Translations under genes and position numbers: made by a program
Notes under the pieces: model-generated
The model's database searches: none
The model's input: the letters and a program-made list of their open reading frames with translations, nothing else
Told to the model about the DNA's origin: nothing
Origin: Polytrichum commune
Taxonomy: Eukaryota; Streptophyta; Polytrichopsida; Polytrichales; Polytrichaceae
NCBI GenBank assembly: GCA_950295325.1
Contig: OX485804.1
Span: forward strand, 37,510,001-37,574,000
DNA: 64,000 nt
Direction: 5' to 3'
Shown: piece by piece, positions 39,901-50,470 of the stretch
Layout of the letters: each line of letters starts with the position of its first letter
How positions within the stretch are numbered: position 1 is the stretch's first letter

Positions 39901-40190
39901 GCCCTTGGCGCTAATGCTTGTGGCATTACAATGGGAGGCCCTCTAGGAGCCATCATTGCATCCAAAGGATTCGCCATGAGTTGGGGTCGTGCCACCCTAA
40001 CCGGACTTTGTGGGGTGGGGGATTTCTCCCTCTCGCGCTCGGACTCTGGACCTAGACCTTGATATTTATTTTCCTTAGTCTTTCCGGGTTTTGGTGGTTC
40101 GTTCTTCGACCTCTTCCCTGGTGTTGCCTCCGATGCAAATGCGGTTGTTGTTGTTGGGGTGTCGTACGATCGTCCCCTAGTACTAACCAT
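33906..40190 (-). CDS. Gypsy (Athila/Tat-like) Gag-Pol polyprotein, intact
   Basis: A single 2094-codon frame from the ATG opening MVSTRGRSYDTPTT (40190) to a stop at 33906; the frame is open further upstream but without an ATG. Domains by rough residue: Gag with zinc knuckles CRNCNKPGHSNQFC (about 386) and CNHCGGNHPVDNC (about 454), in a Gln/Asn-rich stretch; protease HTLVDGGSGINIM (about 889); RT with LNAATQKDHFPLPF, FMDGYSGYNQ and VFIDDF (about 1388); RNase H FHVYCDASS (about 1533). The integrase has an HHCC-type finger ending KCDACQRY and a DDE core: GIDYIGP, SDRGTHF, GLAERVN (about 1812-1908). A GPY/F-like WLGPFWI follows near 2056 with no chromodomain. The DGGS protease and KDHFPLPF/DGYSGYNQ RT point to the OTA (Athila/Tat) branch. 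No stop or frameshift, so it could still be competent for retrotransposition. Confidence 0.95.
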   Translation of the reverse strand: MVSTRGRSYDTPTTTTAFASEATPGKRSKNEPPKPGKTKENKYQGLGPESEREREKSPTPQSPVRVARPQLMANPLDAMMAPRGPPIVMPQALAPRAMPSYFPKFGGLPHEDPSTHIERYIEVMLANVIAEDTYKLVWFSTTLEGIAYEWYRSHDEGTFRDWRALQTAFLRQFRPEMGQQSALVALTNMRQGPSEGITSYIRRFETVVTRYVGTLLTNDTIKFYFIQGFNKQGTIREILNSNPQDLEEAKAEARRIEGVDKQNERMWNCTIAHVLAFLPTTYIPPEQSKPPQLEPSRPDAYAVHRAAPVPLATRPPPELLALPSPPSHTTIEELELRVKKANDELRSDVMQSLKTLTEQLTMAITSRPLAQPVPPASEAGNYGTNIWCRNCNKPGHSNQFCTEPRFTGNLVAPPPRPQQGHSQTQARNNGKGVCPTCGKVHILGPGKCWIETGVVCNHCGGNHPVDNCRRILAERPSHYSQLNQQLPAFFYDRNQQNQGGMSVNYHQGNPQSNGQQNYGPPNHQNQGNRGNNYQGPQNLYPQNPPAGGRQADSNLVGMVSQQYVPQMGRNQPNRFNNGPQVAQQGNTFNNSPNEGNPFYGYQMNQGQAYGLNGQYTDNPPQHLMGSGQDTNQQWAQNMNGPPTSQGPLNLGHAQTQDARFIDNNRASTNCSAPFLPIPNDSHSNFISHELADSSLRAILVPPKKLKQKIDVAVVTRAQKRAQTVMGEGSEKSNEYEKSPKFAELPEFLQNAALKAKVPTTSLEPNPDDEPVEEPLLEEEEDLFRFVDTRDTWGNGLPANFPPKPRPSRAFNPAEDYDLWSDLCSLRANISLAQLIQVAPALRKEFKEGATQVRKAKIPTMAVEVRRTPLGDEGPIEVEVEIMDKIIPHTLVDGGSGINIMPLSTLEKLGLELTGPSPFVINVADQRQVTPLGQVKDCLMKVGGEVYTIMFQVLRLPVTSKSYPILLGRDWLRRANATTEWSTGTSQITFGPPHNRTTTRIALRKPSTEFTESDLPKSKPEPNIVSVDLANQTLGTKTHLGPVKDMGPGLYGWEDTGEFTAWMELNPEETSTHTQVYTISATWDTSLGYPGFTLLADDLSIESVYALEIDGTQPMTLEDLLLEEDIMPSLHFRNTSTGIQVGHDFASYPSVPNDWYKGPTNPTRVSDADWQEIDVSLPGEEPKSIKMGSQLSPGEIAEYSKLVVEFRDIFAWSYKDLKGIPPHLAQHSIPLIPGAKPIRQKERRMNPRLQLVVKAELEKLLEAGFIRPVEITDWVSPMVLVKKKNGKLRVCIDYRKLNAATQKDHFPLPFINQILDEVAGHELYTFMDGYSGYNQVSINPKDYHKTAFTTPWGTFIYLVMPFGLCNGPSAFQRVVTAVFFELLHLTMSVFIDDFSTQTTKVAHLEALRACFVKCRANGIALNPSKMYVAVTRGVLLGYVVSKTGKEPDPEKIEVITNLEPPTTVKGIQSVLGHFGWYRDIMSDYATAALPLTNLTRKETRYVWTPKCQVGFDALKAKLTSYPCLVPPNWDVPFHVYCDASSVAVGAALCQPYGDEKKDRPVAFASRQLTTAERNYSTTERECLAMVFSVKKFRHYLLLNPVVFFVDHLALRYLVNKPDLSGRLARWVLLLEEFDYTVEYKPGRMHKQADHLSRISNKLGTEDIEDEFPDADLFLVSATTEWYGHVAEFLSTQRMPSELNKIERRKVRTNSRHFAIIANRLYRQGVDGVLRRCLSYAEVPEALIACHDSECGGHFSGRLTAQKALRAGYFWPTMFADAQAHAAKCDACQRYSRNDLRLELPLIPSLPLTPFEMWGIDYIGPVHPTSPRKMAYIIIAVDYLTKWAEAKAVKVANAVTTAAFLHENVIVRFGVPKVLVSDRGTHFLNELIEAMTEGYGIDHRKTTPYHPQTNGLAERVNQTVVRILRKTVNDNKRDWDVKLPSALWAYRTTFKVTTNQTPFALVYGIEAVLPIELEIPSLRIAVDSRLTVAESLADRLLMLESLSERRRASVQHLEAMQRRRKAVFDKRHKVRTLQPGTLVMLQDARKLEFPGKFDALWLGPFWITNVYDNNSVQLATLDGTYFPTRTNGGRCKLYNV

Positions 40191-40307
40191 AGCACAAGTG
40201 GCCCATGACGTATGACTAATTTCTATTGGACTAAACTCTTCTTCTCTTAGTTTAAACGTATAAGTACTCAAAGAAATATCATTCGAGCATGGCAGGGGCA
40301 TCCACCC

Positions 40308-40324
40308 TCCCGGCAGACGCACCA
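40308..40324 (-). promoter_or_regulatory. Primer-binding site candidate
   Basis: Four bases inside the 5' LTR, the minus strand reads TGGTGCGTCTGCCGGGA. TGG at the start complements a tRNA CCA end, and position and length fit a primer-binding site. The priming tRNA was not identified. Confidence 0.6.
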
Positions 40325-40328
40325 ATTA

Positions 40329-43167
40329 TGTGGTACTTTTGGGCCACCCCTTTTCGAGGGAGCCTAAAAGTATCACACAAGCCCTTCGGTGAAGGTGGCC
40401 TGCATTTGCAGGCGCCCAAGCCGAACCCGGATGATAGGTGTATAACGTGAGTAGTTAGATTTTTAAGGGAGATTAAATATGCGTCGTAGTACCTCCGGAG
40501 GTTAGGCCTTAGTTTTTTACTAGTGTGGCTTTAAACTCCACTAACCAATTTCATATCTAGTTCTAACCTTAACCTACAACCTATTCTACGCGCAGACGCA
40601 CTAGCCTTGAAACCAAGGCAATCCTAATTTGTGAATTGGGATGGTTCTGATACACCCAACCGGGTGTGACTCATACCACCCTAACTCAACGAACGGAATA
40701 ACGACAATTTGATGGACCATTCAATTCTTCCTATTTCTTTATTTAGTTCTATTTAGTTTTCTAAGCGGGGGAACTTGGCCTAAGTCCCACCCTTCACACA
40801 AATTCCTTCTTAATTACTTACTTTTGTTTGCACGTCCTAACTTACTACATTAACATATTAGGCATCACCCCTTACCTCGGGTCTCTTGCCAACAAGGGTT
40901 TACGATTTATTTGGTATGTTTTGATTGTTAAATGTGTTTACACTGGATAGACCACGAAATACAACTCAATGGGACCAGGGTGACGGGCGACCTGTAGGTT
41001 CAACATGTTGCGCAATCTTCATAAATTGGGGCCATTACTCCCAATCTATGGGGCCAACAACATAATAGTGGATTCGCGGGTCATTAACCCCACCTTTCCA
41101 CCAACAACATTCAGAGTGGTCGTGTCGGTGATTAATCCGACTTACCACACACGAAACTTGCTAATAAATGAAGCTACTACCACAAAACATACCAAGGGCC
41201 CCGAAAACAATGGAATTGGGTACTCCCTTGGCGGTCAAGTGGTCAAGCCACTTGACCTTACGAGATAGGTGAGTGGGTTTAGAAATGCGTATCTTAGCCG
41301 TGCTCCCTCCAATCCTAAATGGAAGGCTTAAGGTTAGTTAATTTACCTCAATTTTCCTCGGTTGATTTGGGCTTGATGTAGGCCGAGCCGCTACCTCCTT
41401 CCTTGCTCCACTTTCCGAGCGTCGACCTTGCCTCCTTCTTTGTAACTAGTTTGGTAGTAAGCGTACCTTAGTTAACAATTAAAATATAAAGTGTTATTCT
41501 GCCCTGTAATTTAATCCTAAGCATAATATTTATACTTAGTGCACCAAATTATCTTTCCAATGATCTAAAAATCACTCTAATCGGATAAGAAATGCAAAAG
41601 TTATGAGGGTTGGAAGTGTGAGGTCGATTCAACCGACCCTTCCAACCCACCTATCTACCTTCTAACTTAAAAAATTCATAGCACATTCCTTACTACTTGG
41701 ATCTAGGCTTTCCTTATACCATTGGAAAGCTATGAACAAGCTCTAACTAGAAAAATTATGACATCAGCAGGTTAAGCTAATAGAAATTCAGCGGACTCCT
41801 TGTAACACAGCAGTCAATCAAGAAGGCTTAAACTATGTATCTCGCCTTCAACAATTCATATCTAATTCAAATCTTAGTCAAATCAAACGTTCTATATGAC
41901 CCTGGAGAGATATTAAAAAGATGTATTTGATAAAAATATGTGATTAGAAAGGTAAGCCGAAGTGAACCCAGCAGGTCCTCTGCAATGCAGCAGTCAACCA
42001 AAAGTTCTCAAACTATGTGTCCCATCTTGCACAATTCATATCTAATTCAAATCATGCTCAAATCAAATGTTCTAAGCCATTTTGGAAAGCTACACAAAAG
42101 TTCTACTTGGGAAAAATATAATTTCTTGGAATTAAAATTCCTATTGGGCTCGCAGGTCTGATCCAGCAGCCGCTACCCACAAGACCACCCAGTTTTTCTA
42201 CTCCATCTTTGAAAATCCATAACTAATTGTCATCTCAACCAAATCACAAATGGGAAACGGCTATGGATAGCTATATGAAATCTCTCTAAGAGAAAAATGA
42301 TAAGTATCTTGTTCTAGCTTTTGAACTAAGCCTTCAGGGCATTGGCAGATGAGGTCTATAATGCCTCTACTCAAAACTCTACCATCCAACCTACCTCTAC
42401 AAAAGAAGGAATAATTTTGTTGGTGTGTTAATAAACACACAACCTAACTAGGAGAGAGAGAGTAGAGGAGGTTCTCAAGCCTTTCTTCTAGACCATTGAT
42501 AATACATGCTAAAGGATTTTTTCCTAACTACATTGAAGCAGGGCTTCGCCCAAAAACTAGAGAAAGAGAGAGAGCTACAAGGTGGAAGGAGGGGTTTTTA
42601 AACCCTCTCACAAAAGGGTTGGACCCCTCCTCCACCGGATCCATTTTTCAAACCCTTTCCCGAAATTTTGGCTCGGGGGTTTTCCCGGTTGAGGTTGCCA
42701 CCCTCTCGCCGAGGTGGCTCCGACAAAAAACCTTTAGAAATCTTTCTAATTTTTCCGCCATCGAGTTGGCAAGGGGGCAAGTGGGCAAGTATCCCCCTTG
42801 CTTTCTTTCTTTTTTGTCTTCAAAATTCTTCACGCCGATTTTATCTTCTTACGTAAAACACCTCCAATCGTCTTGTGTGCCTCACACTAACTAATAAACT
42901 AACACTTGCTTAGCTAGCATCTACTAACATTTGCTTAATAACTAGCATCTACTAATATTTGCTTAGCTAGTTGTTTTTACTAGCTAGCATATTTTTTCTA
43001 CTTTGCTATCTTCTAGCACTACTTAGTTTCATTTTGACCTTCCTTCTTCTAGGCTAAATGCTAAATGAACTAATTTTCCCTAAATTCCCTATCAATTCTA
43101 ACTTTTAATGCTAACATTCTAACTAAAAGTGATCCCGCAGAGTGGTGGACCACTCAAAGGGTTCACA
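40329..43167 (-). repeat. Gypsy LTR, 5' copy (2839 bp)
   Basis: Starts TGTGAACCC at 43167 and ends CCACA at 40329, next to the primer-binding site. Near-identical to the 3' LTR, implying recent insertion or gene conversion. The outer flank (CTTCT in plus orientation) does not match the GTGTA outside the other LTR. Read in element orientation it is GAGGAGAGAAG directly before TGTGAACCC, which looks like a polypurine tract. Confidence 0.95.
41527..41534 (-). promoter_or_regulatory. Possible TATA box in the 5' LTR
   Basis: TATAAATA on the minus strand, about 1.2 kb before the end of the LTR, where a U3/R border might lie. The same octamer is in the 3' LTR and the solo LTR. Supported by the motif only. 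Confidence 0.3.
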
Positions 43168-44422
43168 CTTCTCTCCTCGGCGCAGTGTGGGCTTCGCGAA
43201 GTGTGGGTTGGCAGCTCCTCCTCGGCGAGTGTAGCTCTTCTTCTCTCCTTACAGTGTAGGCGTCGCGAAGTGTGGGTCGGCAGCTTCTCTTTGGTGCAGT
43301 GTAGGCTCCCATGGTTACTTGTGAAGTGGGTGCTTAGCAAGCTGACTTTGAAGGTCTTTTATGTTTGGGAGGTGACACCGTGGATCGCGCAGGGTTGCCC
43401 TTTCAGATGTGTAAGAGGTGGGTGGCTAGGGGGAGAGAGGATCGAGGAGCAACATTGTTGCCGCTTCAACTCCGGACTCTCTCCCCCTTACCTCCAACAA
43501 CTCTCTCCACAAACTACCAGGGCTTCGCCACGCTCATAGGGCCGCTCCTCCGCTCCAATGGTTACTGTCCTCTTGCAAAAACTGCCACACAATGGATAGG
43601 AGTGATGGCATAACTTGGTAGGCAAGTCAAAATTGAAGCACACAAATAACCTCCAAAAAAAAACCATCAATTGCTAAAAGTTATTTCAAAAAAAATTTTA
43701 AAAATTTTAAATTTTTAAAAAACCTCGAAATATAGGAGCTTTCTTGACAAAAAAATGAAAAATATACACACAAAAAATTCCAACCAAGCACCACCGCGTC
43801 ATTAGGGTTTATGAAAGACCCTAACAACAACATACTTACAAACCCAAATGACATTGCTAATGAGATACATAGATCACAACAAGGATCATTTCAACGTCAA
43901 GCCCTCGTATGTGACGATCCAGTACACCACTCAAACACGTGCATGTGTGCAATTTGAATATACCCATGGCATATACCCCATGGAATTATCCTACAAAAAA
44001 AGGAAACCCCTGCTATGAGCCCAAAATGGTTGCTCATATTTGTTTTATGTTTAGAATTTACTTAGAATTGCATTTGAAGTCATTATTGGAACCTCAAAAA
44101 GGATTAAAAAGAGTGAAGCTTGGTGTGGATTTATGTTTTAGGCCTTAGGCTTATTTAGTGTGGTTAATTAAAAGATTAGTGTAAGTAGGGGTTGAAATTT
44201 AGAACATAGTGGTTGTGGGTTAAAGTAGGGGACGGGGCCTCGGGGTTTAAGCGTTTGAATTGGGACCTATCGTGTTGGTTTTAGGGGGTGAGGGTTTAGT
44301 GGATAGGATGAGGTCCTATTATGTAGGAGAGGGGTAAGGGGTTAAGCTCTCTCGGGTTTTGTGTGTGGCTATCTTCTAGTTGAGCAGGGAGGAGCTCAAG
44401 GAACTCGGAGGTCGGCATGAAT
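43168..44422. other. Gene-free flank of the gypsy element
   Basis: 43168-43325 has two diverged units sharing GTCGCGAAGTGTGGGT/GCTTCGCGAAGTGTGGGT and CTTCTCTC. The rest to 44.4 kb is AT-rich or ordinary DNA without a recognisable gene. No LINE sequence is found here, although the other side of the gypsy element is LINE. Confidence 0.45.
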
Positions 44423-44724
44423 GAGCTGTTGGTTTGAGGCTTGAGCTCAGGAGAGCTGTTGGTTTGAGGCTTGAGCTCAGGAGAGCTATTGGTTTGAGGC
44501 TTGAGCTCGGAAGAGCTGCTGGTTTGAGGCTTGAGCTCGGGAAAGCTGTTGGTTTGAGGCTTGAGCTCGGGAAAGCTGTTGGTTTGAGGCTTGAGCTCGG
44601 AAGAGCTACTGGTTTGAGGCTTGAGCTCGGGAAAACTGTTGGTTTGAGGCTTTGAGCTCGGAATGAGCTGCTGGTTTGAGGCTTTGAGCTCGGGAGAGCT
44701 GCTGGTTTGAGGCTTTGAGCTCCG
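44423..44724. repeat. 30-bp minisatellite, about ten copies
   Basis: The unit is of the type GAGCTGTTGGTTTGAGGCTT plus GAGCTCAGGA. Early copies are exactly 30 bp; the last three carry an extra base or two (GGCTTTGAGCTC). On the minus strand this gives an open frame with ELKPQTNSFP-type decapeptides. The length changes break the frame relation and nothing else supports coding. Confidence 0.9.
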
Positions 44725-45119
44725 AGAACTGGACCGGTTATGGGAAGGGGCTAGGGGTACTAGGGTCACCTTATATGGTGGGCTAGCTAATTAGGAAAGG
44801 GGGGAAAGATTAAACTAGGAATTTAACTCATTAGTGAATTAGGGGGGGGGGGCTAAAGTGCAAGAGGGTGGCATAAGGGAATGAGCTTTTGGTAAGGATT
44901 TGAGGGTTGGTTTGTAAATTAGTGTAGGAAGAAGGGAATAAATAGAGAAGAGCATTTTTCAATGCTTGTACTCGTATTATGGAATAAACTGGTGTGCAAG
45001 AGTTGATGGGAAATGTAATGGATTTTAATGACGTTGGGAAGAGGGAGTTATGTGAACATGAATGTGATCCCCATGCCCTCACCTGGACTACGACGCATAA
45101 GGGTGGGTGGTTTGGCCTC

Positions 45120-45530
45120 ACACCTACACAACAATACAACAACTTCTCCCGATAAATCTATGACAACAACCTCAAAATATTTGCACAAGGTAAAGCCCCA
45201 TAATTGGACAATATCGCCAATGAAATCATCAAAACTCTACTACCCACTTGCCAAGACATGTTCATACTATTATTCCAACAATGATACAAATCGAAAAATT
45301 ATTGTCCTACACAGAAAAACATGACCCTTTACTCATCACAAACTACATATAAATTGCTCTCGCTAACACCATATACTGTAAGCTCTACACTAGCATTCTA
45401 GTGGCCCTTTTCAGAAGCTGCAAAGACCAACAAAAAATCCTACACTTCAATTAGGAGGGTTTCATTCCTCAACGCAACAAATACTCAATGAATACAAATA
45501 ATAATTGCATCCCTCAAAGAGGGGAAAGTT
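45120..45530 (+). mobile_element. Small plus-strand LINE relic (RT part)
   Basis: A/C-rich plus strand. Broken frames near 45357-45400 read IALANTIY, then KLYTSIL, the same RT segment as NHRPIALANTIYKFYTS in the 26-28 kb LINE. Several stops; no intact domain. Confidence 0.6.
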
Positions 45531-46311
45531 ACAGCATGAGCGTAGAGCGGTGAGCGTCATGTTTTCGTGAATTTCTCCGCTCGCTTTTCAAAAATTTATT
45601 GAAACATAAGGATCCTATTACCACTGAATTTTGTCCGGACAAAATTGTAAATGTATATTTTAAGGGAAAAGAGTACCGCAAATCCGTGGAAGGGGGTCCT
45701 ACTGCAAATTTTTGTTATTATATATATAGTGAAATTAGGGCTGACGTCATCATTTAAATGAAAGGGTGATTTAAATGAGGACCGTTCAAGGTTGAAATGA
45801 AATTGTGTTTTAATTAATTCACAAATTTGTTTTAGTGTTTAAGGCTAAGGGTGTAATTAGGGCTGGCTTCATCATTTAGATGCGGGCATCCTCGAAACAA
45901 TAATTTAAATGGCGAAGTTTATACAATCCAACAAGTGAATATTCTTTAGGTTGATTGGCCTCAAATTTTGATGTCAAATTAATAAGAAACAATAATACTC
46001 AAAGTTACATACTATTCTAGGGTTTTCACGGTGGACGAGTGATAGATACGTTCGTATGCAATAATTCCCTCCCCCACCTAGATATAAAGCTTATATGATG
46101 TGTGGGGAATGGAAACAATTACTATGTCAAGGGCTTTTATTACTTCATATAAGAAATTATATGACAAAGGAAGAACATCGAGCTCCAACCATTCCAAGCA
46201 TCACTTTAGAGACGCATGTGCCCTTTAACATAACCAAACGCCCCATGGGTGTTTGGAGGCAAGAAAACATTTTTTTTTGTGTTATAATGCTATTCATAGT
46301 TTATAAAACGC
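45531..46311. other. Intergenic with one MITE end
   Basis: At 46033-46078 a single end of the GA-rich MITE family occurs (GACGAGTGATAGATACG, then AATAATTCCCTCCCCCA). Two similar stretches (ATTAGGGCTGACGTCATCAT and ATTAGGGCTGGCTTCATCAT) lie at about 45735 and 45858. No gene seen. Confidence 0.45.
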
Positions 46312-49300
46312 CTAGTCATCTCTATCACTTTCCATTCCCTGCCTGGCCTCTACATCTAAATATTCCAACACACGCCTATCAACAGGACGAGCGCGAGTAA
46401 TAGGTGGAGATGGTGCAACCGCGAACTGATGGGCAAGCCCACCAGCATACGAAGGTAGTTTGAACGCCCGCGGAGGGCTTCGAAACATGTCCGGGTTGAG
46501 GACACGGATAGGGCTCTCCCGTGGAACTCTACACACAAAGCAACATACTAGAATGCATAAGCTAAAGCAAGAAAAGAAATGAAAAAAAAAACCAATGAAA
46601 GAGGTGCTAAGTTAGAAATCAGACTTACGCACACTTTCTGTGACGCCTCAGGAGCTTTTGCCGAGGTTCAGTAGAAGAGGGGTCCGGATGTGCGACAACG
46701 GGTTCGGCCGGAGGTACAGAGTCCCGCATAGGCAGCAGGACGGCCTCGAAGATCTCCGAGTCTCGCTCGAGCGCCACAATGTGGCGCTCAGCCATACGAC
46801 ACGCAGTGATGGATGCACCTAAATGAAAAGAAATTGAGTGAGGTAGAGAAAAAAATTAAAAATGCAAAAGCAAGAAATGAAACTCAAAAACAAAGTATAG
46901 GAGGGCAAAGAGAAACCTGTGCCACATTGCCAATCCATGACAATGTCGTGCTTCCTCGTGAGCGTCTGGATAACAATGCTTAAGAATTCCATGCTCTTCT
47001 CTCGAGCCCCTCTCCATGGCACCTTGCCATCCTTCATGAGCTGGCTCTCCTCATCCGTGAAATTGTGGAGAAGGGAATCCTTCTCCAATGAGAAGCCCAA
47101 CTTCGAATAGTCCTCCGCCTCGTAAACGGAGAGAGTGGAGCCGAGGGGCACAAGAACCTTGATGAAGAAGCGTTTTGTCTACAAAGAAAATTGCATAGTT
47201 AGTGACAAAAAGAAAAATGTACAACTTGAAGTAAATGAAGAGGAGGAGAAGAAATACTTACAAACATCTTGGGATCTTGTGCGGACGTAAGGTGAAGATC
47301 ATTCACGCCCCACCAGTCCCTGGCGATAGTAAAGTGACATTCCAAGGCCCAATCGCGAATGTCGTCGTGCATCTTGGGGGCATCGGGGTGCATGATGACG
47401 AGGACACCGTTGTCATGGAGGTTGTCCTCTGCGAAAGTAAAGACATCATCAAAGAAACTCGGACCCCGGCGGTTCCACGCTGGAATGTCGGATGGCGAAG
47501 TCGAGATGGCGGGCACCGGGAGATTGTCCGGTACATCGACAAGGAGAAGGTCGATACCGGTATGGGACTTGGGATTCCTGTTAAGGTGAGTCCGACCGAC
47601 ACCAACCTGTAGAGCAAAGAAGAAGGTTGAGAAGAGAAGAGGAATGAATCACAAGATAGAAATGAATGCAAGAATGAAAAAAGAAGTGGATTCCTACCTT
47701 GACAAGGAATTCTTCGATGCGAAGGTAGGCCGCTTGATGGGAGTTGGTCTTTGTGTAGTGGTCCATGAGCACTCCGATGTCTACATTCTCAATGAGACTG
47801 TAGGTAGAAGCAGTCTCAGAGGATGTAGCACTCGTTGCTGCTGCGAATGCCTTCCTCTTGCGAGTCAAAGAGGGGGCAGTGGCTGTGCTGTGAGAAGGAG
47901 CGGGGGCATGCAAGGCAAGAGGGAGGGATGGGCTACCTACAAAGGTGGCAGCAGGTGCAGCGGAAGCTTCGGCGGCGGCCTTCGTAGCAGAACGAGTAGA
48001 CACAGTGGCTTGGGAAGCTTGAGTACCCGAGACCGCCTTCACCTTCTTGCTTTTGATTTCTTTAACAACCTTCGATGCCTTCATACCCTTCACCGACTCC
48101 TCGGGGACCACGGGCTCGTGAAAGACAACATCAGCGGGTGCCTCAGCATTCAAAGAGGTGAACAAATGAACCTCCGAGGGAGGAACGAACCCCTTTGAAC
48201 AGTCCAAATACCACCCTGCATGCTTGAGGTGAGCAAATGGGTAAACATTGTGCTCGTCAGTGTACATGAAATTCGGGGAGGAGTCCAGAACCCACTCCTC
48301 GACATAGACCGGTAGAAAGGAGGCAGAAAGAGCTTCTTTCGGAATAAGCTCGTGATAGATGTACCTAAAGCAAAAGACATGGGAAAAAATAAGAGAAGTT
48401 TGAGTGTTGCAAAGAAAATGAAGGACAAGTGGAGAGGAGGAAGAAATACCTATAAAGGACACGGTGAATGATCTTGATACCATCTTCAATCTCAGTGAGG
48501 TTCGTGCCCTTGAGGAACTTCGTGTTTGACTTCTCCTCAAAGTAATGCGGGAAGGCGTGGTCCCAGAGAAGGATCCTCCATCCATCCATGAACTTTGGTG
48601 GACGTAACACACCCCCTTGCACATCCCAATTGATGGCGCGACCAAGGCTAGCCTCTAAGGACTTGAACTCCAAATCAACCCTGTCCTCCAACTGTAGTCA
48701 TAGAATGAAAAACAAGAAATGAGGATAGACAACCGTAGAGAAAACAATCAATCCAAAGGAGGGGAGAGATTCACCTGAGCCCAGAAAGAGGCCTTATGAA
48801 GCCAGGATTCGAGGACCCTCTCCTTAAGGGGCACAATGGAAGGGAATTTGTTGCCGGTTCGGATAGTCATGGTGGAATTCCACCAACGGAGCCATTTCGC
48901 CTTGAAATGACACGGGACATGAGTGTTGGCCACCTTAGAAAGCTTCTCGATGGTCATGTCCGGGACCGTGTTCACCGAGAAGTGCCGATTGATCTAGATG
49001 AGGAAATTGGAGGTGAGTTAGCAAAATCGAGAAGAAATCATGAAGGACAAATCAAAGGAGAAGAGAAGATGAAGAGGAGCACCTCATCAAAGAAGGCGTC
49101 GGTATTCTCGGAGTTGGCAACGGCCACATACTTCTCGAAGCTCTTGGAGCGAATGGACTTTCTGGCCTTCTCCTCAGCAAGTGTCATGGCCCTCCAAACA
49201 CCGAGAGCGGTCCTCTGATCGGCCGGAGTTTCATCCTTGTAAGCTCTAGCTGCAGCGTCGGAGGCGGCGGAGATCTCTCTCTGGTTGCAAGCAAAGGTAA

Positions 49301-50470
49301 GCCAACGAAGAAGATGGAAATTGAAAGGAGAGAAATCAAAGTGTGGGGAAGTGATTACCTTGTAGAGAAAGGAGACGAAGACGTCGATGGTCAAGGGGTA
49401 CCAAGTGTTGTGCTTCCTCTTGGCATTGATACAAGCCAAGTAGTCCTCCTTGGAAATGAGGTCCTTGAAGTCCTCCAACTCCAAGGTCCCAAAGTAGCGG
49501 ATGCGGTGAAGCTTGGAGGGGAGGCTGGACTTGACGTGGTCGTTCTCGATAGACCTACAAAAAATTGAAGAAGACAAGATGAGAAGACACTCACAAACAA
49601 AGAATGAAGTAGCAAAGAATAGAGAGAGACATACCAATTCACGTCGTTCATGGCATTCATGAGAACGCCACTATGCTTCCGCGAATCCAAGGCAATACAA
49701 TAGGGAGAGATATGCCACGCCTCTTCCGTAGGATGGAACCTGTTCACGTGGCGCCACCAAGCGGTCAACTGGTGGTTCCCCTCCCACACGTAGAACATCT
49801 TGCCCACAAAGTGGACAAGATCGGGGTCGGCAGCCATCCGTGCATCGAATCTTTCACTCTCAATATTCCACAACGGACTCCAGGTGGACGAGATGTCCTC
49901 CGTGACCTCCAAGATGTCGTCCTTGTTGTTGTAGATGGAAACATAGAGAACACGGTCACCATCTCGGTACCCCGTAACGAATTCGTTCTCCAACCTCTGG
50001 ACATCCAACTCGTTGATGGGCCGAACGAGTGGCAAATCCCGCAAGCGGCAGAGGGGGATGCAAAGTCGAGACTTCTCAAGAGGCCGAATGCGGAGGCGAT
50101 TGATGACTGCCGTCGAATCTTGTTTCTGCTTCGCTCGAAGATTGACCTCACTCTCCTCGGGGTTAGCCGACTCGGGAGGTTCCTCGGGAAGTCTAGAGGG
50201 AGTCTACAAACATCCGATTCAATTTAGTACACACGAGAATAACTCAACCACCGACTCTAAAGGAGTGCAGGTGCAAGAACGGAAGACATAAGTGTCTAAA
50301 TCAACTACCTCCTGCACGTCGGTGTTCACCCAGTCAACTTGCTCGAGTTGTTCTGGAACGACCTCCTCAATATCCTCCAGCTCTTCGACGTTGTTCAAGT
50401 CCACAACATCCTCTGCTTGCTCCTCCTCCACAGAGGGCTCCAAGACCATAAGATCATCGGAGAGATCCAT
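46312..50470 (-). CDS. Eleven-exon gene with C-terminal N6/N4-type DNA methyltransferase-like domain
   Basis: Minus-strand exons: 50470-50309, 50203-49635, 49554-49359, 49280-49083, 48993-48775, 48691-48450, 48364-47698, 47606-47262, 47178-46917, 46818-46629 and 46528-46312. All ten introns are GT-AG, mostly 80-100 bp, and the frame stays open, giving 1088 residues from ATG 50470. N-terminus acidic (EEEQAEDVVDLNNVEELEDI). Residues about 60-600 match nothing I recognise (TWSPLWNIE, YVWEGNHQLTAWWRHVNRF). A Ser/Ala/Lys linker follows. The C-terminus reads like a beta-order amino-methyltransferase: IDLLLVDVPDN at about 769-779 where DPPY/SPPW is expected, DNGVLVIMHPDA, DWWGVNDL, PWRGAREKSMEFL, then DIVMDWQCGTGASITACR (about 945-961, the SAM-binding loop) and HIVALERDSEIFEAVL. 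The loop is well kept but the catalytic tetrapeptide is not, so activity is doubtful. Exons are certain as a set; function is inference. Confidence 0.75.

Noticed and set aside
30536-43167. Clean single gypsy insertion
   Set aside because: LTR borders are secure from the solo LTR, but the 5-bp flanks differ and the bases before the 3' LTR are not a polypurine tract, so a simple insertion is not supported.
44296-44769. 157-codon frame with ELKPQTNSFP repeats
   Set aside because: Produced by the 30-bp minisatellite; units of 31-32 bp disturb the period and there are no exon signals or homology.
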